From the NCBI GenBank assembly GCA_024234875.1, contig JACKNM010000006.1:62001-126000 (forward strand): a stretch of 64,000 nucleotides of DNA, read 5' to 3'. The DNA comes from Ectothiorhodospiraceae bacterium. GTDB lineage: Bacteria > Pseudomonadota > Gammaproteobacteria > HK1. The notes beneath the pieces were generated by a model. The model had not been told where the DNA came from and ran no database searches. It saw nothing but the letters and a program-made list of their open reading frames with translations. Of the stretch, positions 23,503-32,571 are shown one piece after another (position 1 is the stretch's first letter; the number at the start of each line of letters is the position of its first letter). The position numbers and the translations under genes were made by a program.

Positions 23503-24318
23503 ATGCAGATACGAGCGCTCACGCCGCGCATCGGGGCCGAGGTGACGGGCATCGACCTGCGCGCGCCCCTCTCCCCCGAGACCTGCGAGCGGCTGCACCA
23601 CGCGTTTCTCCAGCACATCGTGCTGGTCGTCCGCGACCAGGTGCTGACGCCTCAGCAGTTCCGCGACGGGATGCGGAACTTCGGCGAGCCGATGCGCCAG
23701 CATCGGGCCCGGTACAACCTGCCCGAGTGTCCCGACGTGAGCATCGTGACCAACCAGGGTGGCTTCGGACGTGCCGAGATGTGGCACACCGACCACACCA
23801 ACCACGAGCGCCCGCCCAAAATCACGGCGCTGCACGGCGTGGTGTTGCCTTCGCAGGGCGGCGCGACCTGGTTCGCGAGCATGTACGACGGGCTGGCCGC
23901 GCTCACCGCCGAGCAGCGCGAGCGCGTGCGCGGCCTGGTCACCGTCAACGACATGGAGGACAACTCGAGCTACAGCGCGGAGGATCGCGCCCGACATCCC
24001 GGCGCCGTGCGGCATCCGATGGTTCGCACCCATCCCGAGACCGGGCGCGAGGCGCTGTACTTCCACCTCACCAAGTCGAAGCGGATCGACGGCATGGCCG
24101 ATGCCGAGGTGCGCCCGTTCCTCGAGGCGTTGCTCGCGCGGGCGGTCCAGCCGGAGTGGACCTACGCCCATCGGTGGCGAGCCGGCGACGTCGTCATGCT
24201 CGACAATCGCTGCGCTCTTCACCGGGCGGAGCACGACTATCCGCCCGGCGAGCACCGCCTGCTGTGGCGGGTGATCCTGCGCGGCGATCGGCCCTTCGGG
24301 GCAGCGCTCCCGCCGTAG
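23503..24318 (+). CDS. TauD/TfdA-family 2-oxoglutarate dioxygenase
   Basis: A 271-residue Fe(II)/2-oxoglutarate dioxygenase. ALTPRIGAEVTGIDLRAPLS at the N-terminus is the TauD start. The iron ligands are His95-x-Asp97 in WHTDHT and His240 in NRCALHRAEHD, with the Arg of HRLLWRVIL as the 2-oxoglutarate clamp. ATG at 23503 begins exactly where the family does; the longer frame upstream has no conservation. Members degrade taurine, alkylsulfonates, phenoxyacetates or modify secondary metabolites. The neighbours do not fix the substrate. It is followed by a bidirectional-looking hairpin. Confidence 0.92.
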   Translation: MQIRALTPRIGAEVTGIDLRAPLSPETCERLHHAFLQHIVLVVRDQVLTPQQFRDGMRNFGEPMRQHRARYNLPECPDVSIVTNQGGFGRAEMWHTDHTNHERPPKITALHGVVLPSQGGATWFASMYDGLAALTAEQRERVRGLVTVNDMEDNSSYSAEDRARHPGAVRHPMVRTHPETGREALYFHLTKSKRIDGMADAEVRPFLEALLARAVQPEWTYAHRWRAGDVVMLDNRCALHRAEHDYPPGEHRLLWRVILRGDRPFGAALPP

Positions 24319-24319
24319 G

Positions 24320-24361
24320 CGCGAGGCGCGCGCACCGGGTGCCTGCCCGACGCGCCTCGCG
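24320..24361. terminator. Hairpin between convergent genes
   Basis: CGCGAGGCGCG (24320-24330) and CGCGCCTCGCG (24351-24361) are perfect 11-base inverted repeats, with a smaller GCACC/GGTGC hairpin inside the loop. It lies just past the TauD-like stop and before the convergent P19 gene end, as expected for a shared terminator. No T-tract. Confidence 0.55.
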
Positions 24362-24427
24362 GCGACTCGATCGCGGCGGCGCACCCGACTCGGCTCGCCG
24401 GCGCGGGCGAGACCGTCGTCACCGCAC

Positions 24428-24982
24428 TCAGTATCCGCCCTTCTTGCCGATGCCGACGTAGGTGAACTCCCAGCTCGCCTCGAACGGGCCGAGCCATGGC
24501 CCGACGCCGGTCTCGCGGTCGAAGTGTCGGGGGAAGACGTCGTCGGATGGCGGCGCGACGTGGAACGTGAGCACGTACTTGCCGGGACCGGGCATCGACA
24601 CGTTGGCGCCGTAGTGTGGTCCGTCGTTGGCGAGCATCGGCACCAGCGGTCCCTCGGCAGTCCAGTCGCCGCCCTTCTTCGCGAGCGTATAGCGCACGTT
24701 CAGATACGGCACCCAGCTCCCGACCGGGAAGCCGTGCCCCGCCTCCGCCATGGTGATTGCGGCCTCGAGGTGCATGCCGGGCATCTCGGCGGCGCCGTGG
24801 CCCTGCCCATGAGCGCCGTGCGCGCCGTGAGCCCCGTGGTCGCCGGTCATCTTCACCTCCTGGATGTAGACACCCTGGACCGAGACCCCGTTTCGCACCA
24901 CCGCCTCGCCGGTGGTGAGCACGGCGGCCTGGGCGAATTCGGCCAGGGCAAGCAGGGCGCAGATCTTCAGTAGTCGTCGCAT
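24428..24982 (-). CDS. Periplasmic iron-binding protein, P19/Tp34 (FetP) family
   Basis: A 184-residue exported protein. Signal peptide MRRLLKICALLALAEFAQA, then an N-terminal His-rich insert HGAHGAHGAHGQGHG (49-63) and the P19 core: MPGMHLEAAITM with the conserved His71, GSWVPYLNVRYTL, and VAPPSDDVFPRH with further metal-ligand His. P19 proteins bind Fe(II)/Cu(II) in the periplasm and feed iron permeases. The five-His insert is an extra likely metal-chelating segment. It is downstream of, and 61 bases from, the membrane 4Fe-4S protein on the same strand. An FTR1-type permease, the usual partner, is not in the window. Confidence 0.87.
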   Translation of the reverse strand: MRRLLKICALLALAEFAQAAVLTTGEAVVRNGVSVQGVYIQEVKMTGDHGAHGAHGAHGQGHGAAEMPGMHLEAAITMAEAGHGFPVGSWVPYLNVRYTLAKKGGDWTAEGPLVPMLANDGPHYGANVSMPGPGKYVLTFHVAPPSDDVFPRHFDRETGVGPWLGPFEASWEFTYVGIGKKGGY

Positions 24983-25043
24983 CGTCGTCGTTACCTCGCG
25001 TCAGCTCGAATCGCTCGAAATCGTGGGGTCTCGGAGCAACGGC

Positions 25044-26465
25044 TCACAGGCCGAAGATCGCGATCCACCAGCAGCCACCGACCGCCAGGCTACCCAGCAG
25101 CCCGGGCGCCAGCGGCAATACCCGTGCCTGCGGCGCGAGGCCTTGTCCGCGGAGGATGGCGTTGCCCAACCAGAGGCTCCAGGCGAGCGCGGCGACGAAC
25201 AACACGGCCTTCGCATCGGCCGAGGCGTGCGCGCCGAGACCGAGGTGGTCGAGCCCGTCGAACAGCTCCCCGCCGAGTCCGATGACCAGAGAGATCATCG
25301 CCACCGGCGCGTACTGGTAGCCCAGCTCGACGAAACGGGTGCGGAAGTCGCGATCACCGCCGGCGCGACCGGCAAGCCAGGCGCCGGCGGCGGTGGTGGC
25401 CGCGAGGGCAGCGGCGAACATGGCGGCGAACGCGGTCATGAAGGCGGTGATCATCGAGAAGTCGAGCCAGAGGAAGACCTCGCGCCGGTCCGGGTGGACG
25501 CTCATCAGCCACCACGGCCCCGGCTCCCCGACCCAGTACCACTCGTGCTCGATGGCCCAGATCCCGAACGCCTGGCGCAGTTCCTGGTAGAGGGGGAGAA
25601 CCAGCCACAGGAATCCGCCGAGGGCGATCCCGGTGCCGATGAACAGGAACCACACCTCGACCGGGTTGGCGCGATGACCACGAATCGCCTCCACCTCCTC
25701 GCCGGGCATGCGCAGACGCACCTCCAGCCCGCCCTTGGCGCGTGGCTCCACGCAGCGGAAGCACTCGATGCAGTGGCGTGATTCCTCCTTGCGGGAGATG
25801 TCGATCATGGTCGGGCACAGCCCGCGCTCGGTGTAGCGGTCGCCCCCCGGCTTCTTCACCTTCGGCGCAAGCTGCACCGCGCCCAGGCGGGAGAAGATTC
25901 CGAGCAGCAGCCCGATGGGGCAGGCGTGTCGACACCAGGCGCGCCGGTGCAGCCGCCCCCAGATCAGTCCGAACGCAATCGCGAGCAGCATGGTGCCGCC
26001 GAAGACCTGCGCCGCCGCCTCCGGGTGGTCGCGCACACCGACGGTCTGGCCGAGCACCGTGATCACCACGAAGCTCACCACCGGTAGCCACTCCCAGCGC
26101 ACCCAGCGGGGTATCGGGCGTCTGAGGCCGTGGCGATTGGCGAGCTCCGATGCCGCACCCATCGGACACATCAGCCCACACCAGCTTCGGCCGGTGACCA
26201 GCACCGAGAGGAACACCAGGGGGAACCACAGGCCCCACAGCACATACGAGGCGAGCTCGGTGAGGTTGTCGAGCGGGGTGGCGTGCTCGGGCGGGTCCGG
26301 GAGCGCCAGGGGACCGAGGATGATGGCGAGGAAGGCGACGAAGAACGTGAGGTGCACCCACTTCAGCCGCGCTCGATGGGCGACGAGGAACGTCTCCACC
26401 CGCCTGGCGATGCCGCGCCCGATCATCGCCCTCGGTGCCACCACGCACTGCTCGCCCGCGCTCAC
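25044..26465 (-). CDS. Membrane-bound 4Fe-4S protein of the P19 iron operon
   Basis: About 473 residues with around nine hydrophobic segments. Three cysteine clusters face one side: CGLMCPMG, CRHACPIG (NapH/NosR/CcoG-like membrane ferredoxin motifs) and HCIECFRCV. The chosen start is GTG at 26465, seven to eight bases after GAGGGG; the much longer upstream frame has poor coding character. NapH-like proteins pass electrons across or into the membrane. Here the partner is a P19 iron protein, so the protein probably reduces ferric iron or metal for uptake, as proposed for iron operons of this type; this is inference. The C-terminal half has further membrane segments without a recognised domain. 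Confidence 0.8.
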   Translation of the reverse strand: MSAGEQCVVAPRAMIGRGIARRVETFLVAHRARLKWVHLTFFVAFLAIILGPLALPDPPEHATPLDNLTELASYVLWGLWFPLVFLSVLVTGRSWCGLMCPMGAASELANRHGLRRPIPRWVRWEWLPVVSFVVITVLGQTVGVRDHPEAAAQVFGGTMLLAIAFGLIWGRLHRRAWCRHACPIGLLLGIFSRLGAVQLAPKVKKPGGDRYTERGLCPTMIDISRKEESRHCIECFRCVEPRAKGGLEVRLRMPGEEVEAIRGHRANPVEVWFLFIGTGIALGGFLWLVLPLYQELRQAFGIWAIEHEWYWVGEPGPWWLMSVHPDRREVFLWLDFSMITAFMTAFAAMFAAALAATTAAGAWLAGRAGGDRDFRTRFVELGYQYAPVAMISLVIGLGGELFDGLDHLGLGAHASADAKAVLFVAALAWSLWLGNAILRGQGLAPQARVLPLAPGLLGSLAVGGCWWIAIFGL

Positions 26466-26808
26466 GGTGTGGTCCCCTCGTCGTCGAATGGTCGCTATCG
26501 TGCGCACCGGGAGGGGAAAAGCGATGACATGGATCAATGGAATCGCCGGCGTCGAGACCGGGCTCGCTCGACGCCTCGACCGCGCGGTGAATCCGTCGAG
26601 TCCCCGTCCGGGGCTCGGGGTCGGCGTGCGGCCCGCCGACAAGGGCGGTCTCGCATCGCCCACGATCTCCGCTGAATCAAGGGGATAGGTTGGTCCGACC
26701 CCGATCGTGACTCCGGTCAAGTTGCCGCGGTCGACCGGAGCGCAGCATTCCAATAGCGGGCGAGGGGAGATTCGCCCGGGTCCGGGGTGATTGGGAGAGG
26801 TGAGCGGC
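26466..26808. other. 343-bp divergent intergenic region
   Basis: Separates the iron operon (leftward) from the collagen-like gene (rightward) and must hold both promoters. A 54-codon open frame from 26524 is present but has no RBS or recognisable features. GGGAGAGGTG at 26793-26802 is the ribosome binding site of the collagen-like gene. No clear Fur box or promoter hexamers were identified by eye. Confidence 0.5.
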
Positions 26809-28359
26809 ATGTCCAGTGCAGGGGCGGGATGGGCGAGGGCCCTGGTCGCGGTCGGCCTTGCCGGCGCGTGGTCAGGCGTGGCGGCGGCGCCGGAAGCGGA
26901 CGGCCCGCTCGGGCTGAGTCACCGGGTGGCGACTCTCGAGCGCGAGGACCGTGGACCGTTTCAGCTCATCGTGCACGGTGCGCGAGCGGCCGAGGTGGCC
27001 ACCGTGTCGCGTGACTGCGCGCGTCCGCCCTGCACCCTGGTGGATCTACGGGGTGTGAACTTCTCACGCCACGCCCAGGTGTCGATCGCCGGGCGCCCGG
27101 TGGCCGAGCGCGTGATTTCGTCGCGGCGGATCGTCGCGAGTGTGTCGCCGCCGCTCGGACCGGGCTCGTACACGGTCACCGTCGCGACCGGGCCGGGGCG
27201 AGCCGGATTCGACGCCTTCGAGCTGACGGTCGGCGCGGTCGGACCCCCGGGCCCGGTCGGTCCACAGGGGCCCGTCGGTCCACCCGGTGAGCCTGGTCCC
27301 GCCGGCGCTCCGGGACCGGCCGGTCCGCAGGGGCCGATCGGCCCGACCGGTCCGGTCGGGCCCGCGGGTGCCGACGGCGCGGTCGGCGCCACCGGCCCGG
27401 CCGGGCCCGTGGGGCCGCCGGGGCCGCAGGGGCCGGAAGGGCCTCCGGGGCCGTCGGCCGACGACCCGCCGCAGCGGCCGGTCATCGGCACCCTCTACGT
27501 GCCGAATGCCATGGAGCGACCGGCGCCGATCAACGCCCTCGACATGGAGATGACGCTCACCGACCGCGGGGTCGGCCCGCCGCTGCCGAGCCTGGCGCTG
27601 CGGGTGAGCGTGCTCGCGTACGACGCGCCGTCCGGCACTCAGGGCGCGCAGGGCGATACCAAGGTGCTCACTCTGCCGGTGCTCGCGGGCACGGTGCTGC
27701 CGTCGGTGGAGATCGACACCGCGCGGGGGTTGTCGCTGGTGCTGCGCGAGGTGCAGGTGGCCGGCGTCGCGTACGCACCGCCGACGCGGGCCGGTGACGC
27801 GTTCCTGGTGCACGTCGACCTGGCCTTCGCTCGGCTCGAGGCGCTGGCGGCGGGCAATACCGCCAGCCTCGATATCGAGGCCGGCGTCTTCAGCGGCTGC
27901 GAGCTCGGGAGCCCGTTGTTCGCGCACACGGTGGGCGTGGACCCGGCCATCTCGGTCCCGGACTCGATCCCGATCCAGGCCTTCGCGCTCGAGGCCAGCC
28001 GCGAGCCGAGGGCGGTGCGGGCGGAGGTGGCGCCGTTGACGGTGGAGGGCGATCTGGCCGAGTTGCTGCCGTGCGCGCTGGCGCAGGCCGCAGCCAACGC
28101 GCACCTGCCCCAGGTCACCATCGTGCGACTCGGCGCGGACAGTGACGCGAGCGGCGCGGCGGAGATGGAGATCCTGCTCACCGACGTGGTGCTGCCGCGG
28201 GTGGCGGTCGCCACCGACGTCGACGGTGCGCTGCGCACGTCGTTCTCGTTCGGATTCGCCGAGATCGGGATCGACTTCCAGCGCTTCGATCCCCTCGACG
28301 GCCAGCCGCAGGGTGCAACCGAGCTCGACTGGGATCTCGACGCGAACACCGGCGGGTAG
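26809..28359 (+). CDS. Exported collagen-like protein with Hcp-like C-terminal region
   Basis: A 516-residue exported protein. ATG at 26809 has a strong GGGAGAGGTG upstream (an in-frame TTG at 26791 precedes the SD). Signal peptide to about Ala27; residues about 45-145 form an IPT/TIG-like beta domain (DLRGVNFSRHAQVSIAGRPV); residues about 146-222 are some 25 Gly-X-Y triplets (GPPGPVGPQGPVGPPGEPGP onwards), a collagen-like triple-helix segment; the rest contains two beta-rich halves. The last part (MEILLTDVVLPRVAV, then FGFAEIGIDFQRFD) resembles the C-terminal strand pattern of Hcp proteins, but no type VI genes are near. Probably a trimeric surface stalk protein. Confidence 0.75.
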   Translation: MSSAGAGWARALVAVGLAGAWSGVAAAPEADGPLGLSHRVATLEREDRGPFQLIVHGARAAEVATVSRDCARPPCTLVDLRGVNFSRHAQVSIAGRPVAERVISSRRIVASVSPPLGPGSYTVTVATGPGRAGFDAFELTVGAVGPPGPVGPQGPVGPPGEPGPAGAPGPAGPQGPIGPTGPVGPAGADGAVGATGPAGPVGPPGPQGPEGPPGPSADDPPQRPVIGTLYVPNAMERPAPINALDMEMTLTDRGVGPPLPSLALRVSVLAYDAPSGTQGAQGDTKVLTLPVLAGTVLPSVEIDTARGLSLVLREVQVAGVAYAPPTRAGDAFLVHVDLAFARLEALAAGNTASLDIEAGVFSGCELGSPLFAHTVGVDPAISVPDSIPIQAFALEASREPRAVRAEVAPLTVEGDLAELLPCALAQAAANAHLPQVTIVRLGADSDASGAAEMEILLTDVVLPRVAVATDVDGALRTSFSFGFAEIGIDFQRFDPLDGQPQGATELDWDLDANTGG

Positions 28360-28369
28360 GACCGAGGTC

Positions 28370-28404
28370 TGGCCGGGGCCGGCGCGACTGGCCCGCCCCG
28401 GTCA
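28370..28404. terminator. Hairpin between convergent genes
   Basis: TGGCCGGGGC (28370-28379) can pair with GCCCCGGTCA (28395-28404), one G-U pair, in the short gap between the convergent collagen-like and repeat-protein genes. It overlaps the stop codon of the latter. No T-tract. Confidence 0.4.
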
Positions 28405-31400
28405 GATGCAGAGCACCGTCGCCCGGCCGCCGGCCAGGGGCACGGCGAAGCAGGTCTCGCTGTCGTCGCGCGGATCGCAGGCGTCGCCGATGCCGTCGGC
28501 GTCGCGATCCAGCTGGCTCGCGTTCGACGTGAGTGGGCAGTTGTCCGCGGTGTCGACCACGCCGTCCCCGTCGTCGTCGTCGTCGACGACGAGCGGCGAC
28601 GCGGCGCGCTGCTCCGCCGTCGAGCCGGGGTTGTAGTCGTCCGGTCGCCCGTCGCCGTCGGTGTCCACCGACGCGGCCGGGTCGAGCGGGAAGGCGTCTT
28701 GTGTATCGGGGATGCCGTCGCCGTCGTCGTCGATGTCGGTGGCGTCGAGCTCGCCGTCGCCATCGGTATCGAGCTCCACCTCGACGCTGAGAGCGCTCAC
28801 CGCCGGTGAGTGCGGGGGCGAGCTCGAGCCGAGTCGTGCTCGCCAGCGCAGATCGCTGCCCTGCGCCGACGGCGCGATGTCGAGCGCGATGCCCGGGCGC
28901 ACCTGATGCCAACGTGCCCCGCCGTTCGCGCTGACCTGCCACTCGACGGTGGTGTGGGCGGGCATCGTCACCGTCGGGTCGAGGGTGATGCGGCCGATGC
29001 GCCCGACCGCTGCTCCGACGTCCAGCGAGGTCGCGACGCCGGCCACGGTGTCGTGGAGGCGGCGCAGGTAGATCTGGTTGCCGTCGCCGTTGTTGCCCAC
29101 CACGAGGTCGACGAGGCCGTCGCGGTCGAGGTCGCCGACCGCCAACGCGGAGGTGAATCGACTGTCGGACGTGATGTCCACGCCCGCGACCCCGGCGAAG
29201 GGCGTCGCGGTGCCGTTGTTCGGGTAGAAGCGGTTGGTCTCGGTGCCGCCCGCGAAGGCGAAGTTGCCGGTGGCGACATCGAGGTCGCCGTCGGCGTCGA
29301 GGTCGGCCAGCGCCAGGGCGAAGGTCACCGTCGCATCGCTGTCGACGTCGGTGCCGACCACGCTGGCGAAGGGATCCGGGCCGCCGCCGTTCAGGTACAA
29401 CCGGTTCGCTCCGGCATTGCCGAGGACCAGGTCGAGGTGACCGTCGCCGTCGACGTCACCGACCGCCAGGGCGAGGGTCAGCGGCGTGTCGGTCGACACG
29501 TCGTCGCCGACGACGCCCGCGAACGGTGACGCGGTTCCGTTGCTCAGGTAGACCCGGGGTGGGGCGAGGATGTGCGCGGCGACCAGATCGAGGTGGCCGT
29601 CACCGTCGAGATCCGCGAGCGCCACCGCCGAGGTGAGGAGCGCGTCGGTGGTGATGTCGACGCCGGCGACGCCCGCGAACGGAGCGGTTCCGCCGTTGTT
29701 GAGGTAGAGGCGATTGCGCGCGCCGTAGTTGCCCGCGACCAGATCGAGGTCGCCGTCGCCGTCGACGTCACCGACCGCGATCGAGAGGGTCGCGAAGGTG
29801 ACGCTGCCGACGTCGGTCCCGGTGACGCCGGCGAACGGGTCGGCCGAGCCGTTGTTGAGGTAGAGGCGATTGCGTGCGCCGTCGTTGCCGACCACGAGGT
29901 CGAGGTCGCCGTCCCCGTCGAGGTCGGCGAGCGCGACGGCGGCGGTCGGGTGCGCATCGGCGGTGATGTCGACGCCCGCCACCCCGGCGAACGGCTCGCG
30001 TCCGCCACGGTTGAGGTACAGACGATTCGGTTGGCCGCTGTTGCCGACGACGATGTCGAGATCGCCGTCGCCGTCGACGTCGCCCACCGCCACCGCCAGG
30101 GTGTCGTCGGCGCCGGCACCGAGCGCGGCGCCGGTGAGCGCTGCGAGCGGCGACGGCGCGCGCGCGTTGGCGTACAGGCGATGGGGCGTGCCGTCGTTGC
30201 CGCTGACGAGGTCGACGTCCCCGTCGTGGTCGAGGTCGGCGAGGACGATGGTTCGGGTCGAATCGGTCTCGGCACCGACGTCGAGCGCGGAGACGCTCGC
30301 GAATCCTCCGCCGTCGTTGAGATACAGCCGGTTCGGCTGTCCGAGGTTGCCGACGGCGAGATCGAGGTCGCCGTCGGCATCGACGTCGGCCATCGCCAGG
30401 CTGAGGGTGATGTCGGTGCCGGTGCCGACGTCGATTCCGGCAACCCCGACGAAGGGGGTGGCGGTGCCGTTGCCGAGATAGAGCCGGCTCGGCTGTCCCG
30501 CATTGCCGGCGACGAGATCGAGGTGGCCGTCGCCATCGACGTCACCGAGCACGATGGCGAGTGTCGCCTGCGCGTCGGTGGTGACGTCGGCGCCGCCCAC
30601 GCCGGCGAACGGCGTCGCGCTGCCGTCGTTCGCGTACCACCGATTCGGTGCGCCGTCGTTGCCCGCCACCACGTCGAGGTCGCCGTCGCCGTCGACATCG
30701 GCGACCGCGATCGCCTGGGTGGCATCGCTGTCGGTGCCGATGTCGGTGCCGGTCACCGCGGCGAACGGCGTCGCGCTGCCGGCGTTGAGGTAGAGCCGGT
30801 TCGGCTGGCCGAGGTTGCCGACGACGAGGTCGAGATCGCCGTCTCCGTCGAGGTCGCCGAGGGCGACGGCGAGGGTCGCGTGCGCGTCGGCGGTGATGTC
30901 GACCCCGGCCACTGCGGCGAACGGCGTCGCGGTGCCGTTGTTGAGATAGAGGCGGTTCGGCTGGCCGAGATTGCCGACCACGAGGTCGAGATGGCCGTCG
31001 CCGTCGACATCGCCGAGGGCGACGGCCTGGGTCTGGTCGGTGTCGGCGGTGACGTCGGCGCCGGCGACACCCGCGAACGGGGCCGACGTGCCGTTGTTGA
31101 GGTAGAGGCGATTGGTCGCGCCGAATCGGCCCGCCACCAGGTCGAGGTCGCCGTCACCGTCGACGTCGCCCACCGCCACCGCGCGCACGTCGCCGGTGTC
31201 ACTGGCGATGTCGCTCGCGGCCACGCCGGCGAACGGCACCGCAGTACCGGCATCGAGATGGATCTGACCGAGCGCGCCGGAGCTCGCGGTCACCAGGTCG
31301 AGGTCGCCGTCGCCGTCGAGGTCGCCGGCGGCGATCGCCTGGGTGGGCCGCGCGTCGACCGTGACGTCGATCCCGGCGACGCCGCCGAACGGGTCGCCGT

Positions 31401-32571
31401 TCCCGGCGTTGCGGTAGAGGCGGGTGGTCACCATGTCACCGCTGGCGAGGAGGTCGAGGTCGCCGTCACCGTCGACGTCCACCAGGGCGAGGCCGCGGGT
31501 CGCCCGGGTGTCGGCCGACACGTCGCTGCCCACGACGCCGGCGAAGGGGTCGCCGCCGCCGACGCTCAGGTACAGGCGAACGGGTTGCCCGTCGTTGCCG
31601 ACCACGAGGTCCAGATCGCCGTCACCGTCGACGTCGCCGAGCACCACCGCGCGAGCCGCGCCGGTATCGGACGAGACGTCCGTGCCGCTGACGCCGGCGA
31701 ACGGATCCGCCCCTGCGTTTCCGAGATAGAGCCGGATCGCCTGGCCGTCGTTGCCGACCACCAGGTCGAGCGCACCGTCCTGGTCGAGGTCGCCGACCGC
31801 GAGCGCGGTCGAGGCGTGGGCGTCGGCACTGATGTCGCTGCCGGTGACGCCGTCGAACGGCGCGGCACCGCCGTGATTGAGGTAGAGGCGGTTCGGCTGG
31901 CCCGCGTTGGCCACGATCAGATCCAGGTCGCCGTCGGCGTCCATGTCGGCCAGCGCGATCGCCCGGGTGGCATGGCTGTCGCCGGTCACCGCGATTCCGG
32001 TGACGCCCGCGAATGCGGTGGCCGTGCCGTCGTTCAGATACAGCCGATTCGGCTGTCCGTCGTTGCCGGTGACCAGGTCGACGTCGCCGTCGCCGTCGAG
32101 ATCCCCGAGTGCGAGCGCCCGGGTCGCGGTGCTGTCGGCGGCGATGTCGATGCCGGTCACGCCGACGAACGGCGCGGTGGTGCCGTTGTTGAGATAGAGC
32201 TGGCTCGCCGCGCCGTGGTTGCCGACCACCACGTCGAGGTCGCCGTCGCCGTCGACGTCGCCGATCGCGACCGCGCGCGAGTCCGCAGCGGTGGCTCCGA
32301 GGTCGGTGGTGACGACCGTCGCCGGATCGAGCGCGCCGACGCGTGCCCGGCGCAGCGCGAGGAGCAGTGCCTGCTCGCGCACCGACCAGCTCGCGGTGGT
32401 CCGGGTGGCGTCACGGGCAGCGGCGTCGTCGAAGTCCTCCACCACGGTGAGCGCGCCGGTGGCCGGGGCCATGCTCGCCAGCGCCACGCCAAGCCATGCC
32501 GCTGCGGCGGTGGCCACGGCGGCGCGCCGTCGACGTCGTCGTTCACTGCGATGTGGCTGGCGGTGGGTCAC
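28402..32571 (-). CDS. Giant exported FG-GAP/VCBS-type repeat protein with calcium-binding tail
   Basis: A 1389-residue exported protein. GTG start at 32571 with AGGA seven to ten bases upstream; Arg-rich n-region then a hydrophobic signal segment ending about residue 40. Residues about 98-1190 hold 21 tandem copies of a roughly 52-residue unit of the form AVALGDVDGDGDLDLVVGN..NRLYLNNG..PFAGVAG. Each DxDGDGxxD loop is a calcium site as in FG-GAP/VCBS integrin-like beta propellers; 21 blades would make three seven-bladed propellers. The C-terminus has thrombospondin type 3-like repeats (DTDGDGELDATDIDDDGDGI) and a final Cys-containing tail. Likely a surface or secreted adhesin-like calcium-binding protein. 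No enzymatic domain found. Confidence 0.9.
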   Translation of the reverse strand: MTHRQPHRSERRRRRRAAVATAAAAWLGVALASMAPATGALTVVEDFDDAAARDATRTTASWSVREQALLLALRRARVGALDPATVVTTDLGATAADSRAVAIGDVDGDGDLDVVVGNHGAASQLYLNNGTTAPFVGVTGIDIAADSTATRALALGDLDGDGDVDLVTGNDGQPNRLYLNDGTATAFAGVTGIAVTGDSHATRAIALADMDADGDLDLIVANAGQPNRLYLNHGGAAPFDGVTGSDISADAHASTALAVGDLDQDGALDLVVGNDGQAIRLYLGNAGADPFAGVSGTDVSSDTGAARAVVLGDVDGDGDLDLVVGNDGQPVRLYLSVGGGDPFAGVVGSDVSADTRATRGLALVDVDGDGDLDLLASGDMVTTRLYRNAGNGDPFGGVAGIDVTVDARPTQAIAAGDLDGDGDLDLVTASSGALGQIHLDAGTAVPFAGVAASDIASDTGDVRAVAVGDVDGDGDLDLVAGRFGATNRLYLNNGTSAPFAGVAGADVTADTDQTQAVALGDVDGDGHLDLVVGNLGQPNRLYLNNGTATPFAAVAGVDITADAHATLAVALGDLDGDGDLDLVVGNLGQPNRLYLNAGSATPFAAVTGTDIGTDSDATQAIAVADVDGDGDLDVVAGNDGAPNRWYANDGSATPFAGVGGADVTTDAQATLAIVLGDVDGDGHLDLVAGNAGQPSRLYLGNGTATPFVGVAGIDVGTGTDITLSLAMADVDADGDLDLAVGNLGQPNRLYLNDGGGFASVSALDVGAETDSTRTIVLADLDHDGDVDLVSGNDGTPHRLYANARAPSPLAALTGAALGAGADDTLAVAVGDVDGDGDLDIVVGNSGQPNRLYLNRGGREPFAGVAGVDITADAHPTAAVALADLDGDGDLDLVVGNDGARNRLYLNNGSADPFAGVTGTDVGSVTFATLSIAVGDVDGDGDLDLVAGNYGARNRLYLNNGGTAPFAGVAGVDITTDALLTSAVALADLDGDGHLDLVAAHILAPPRVYLSNGTASPFAGVVGDDVSTDTPLTLALAVGDVDGDGHLDLVLGNAGANRLYLNGGGPDPFASVVGTDVDSDATVTFALALADLDADGDLDVATGNFAFAGGTETNRFYPNNGTATPFAGVAGVDITSDSRFTSALAVGDLDRDGLVDLVVGNNGDGNQIYLRRLHDTVAGVATSLDVGAAVGRIGRITLDPTVTMPAHTTVEWQVSANGGARWHQVRPGIALDIAPSAQGSDLRWRARLGSSSPPHSPAVSALSVEVELDTDGDGELDATDIDDDGDGIPDTQDAFPLDPAASVDTDGDGRPDDYNPGSTAEQRAASPLVVDDDDDGDGVVDTADNCPLTSNASQLDRDADGIGDACDPRDDSETCFAVPLAGGRATVLCI
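29000..32290 (-). repeat. Tandem ~156-bp repeats (21 units) within the FG-GAP gene
   Basis: The coding region for the 21 blades is an array of near-identical ~156-base units, recognisable on the plus strand by recurring GAGGTCGCCGTCGCCGTC and TTGAGGTAGAGGCGATT-like strings. Units differ at many positions, so the array is old enough to have diverged, but copies 9, 10, 15 and 16 are close. Boundaries are approximate. Confidence 0.85.

Noticed and set aside
26524..26688. 54-codon open frame in the divergent intergenic region
   Set aside because: No ribosome binding site, no recognisable motif and Gly/Pro/Arg-rich composition; could be chance.
26809..28359. Type VI secretion locus suggested by the Hcp-like segment
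   Set aside because: No Tss, VgrG, ClpV or sheath genes in the window, and the protein has a Sec signal peptide, which Hcp lacks.
29000..32290. Regular repeats considered as a CRISPR array
   Set aside because: Units of ~156 bases are coding, diverged and contiguous without unique spacers; they encode the 21 protein repeats.
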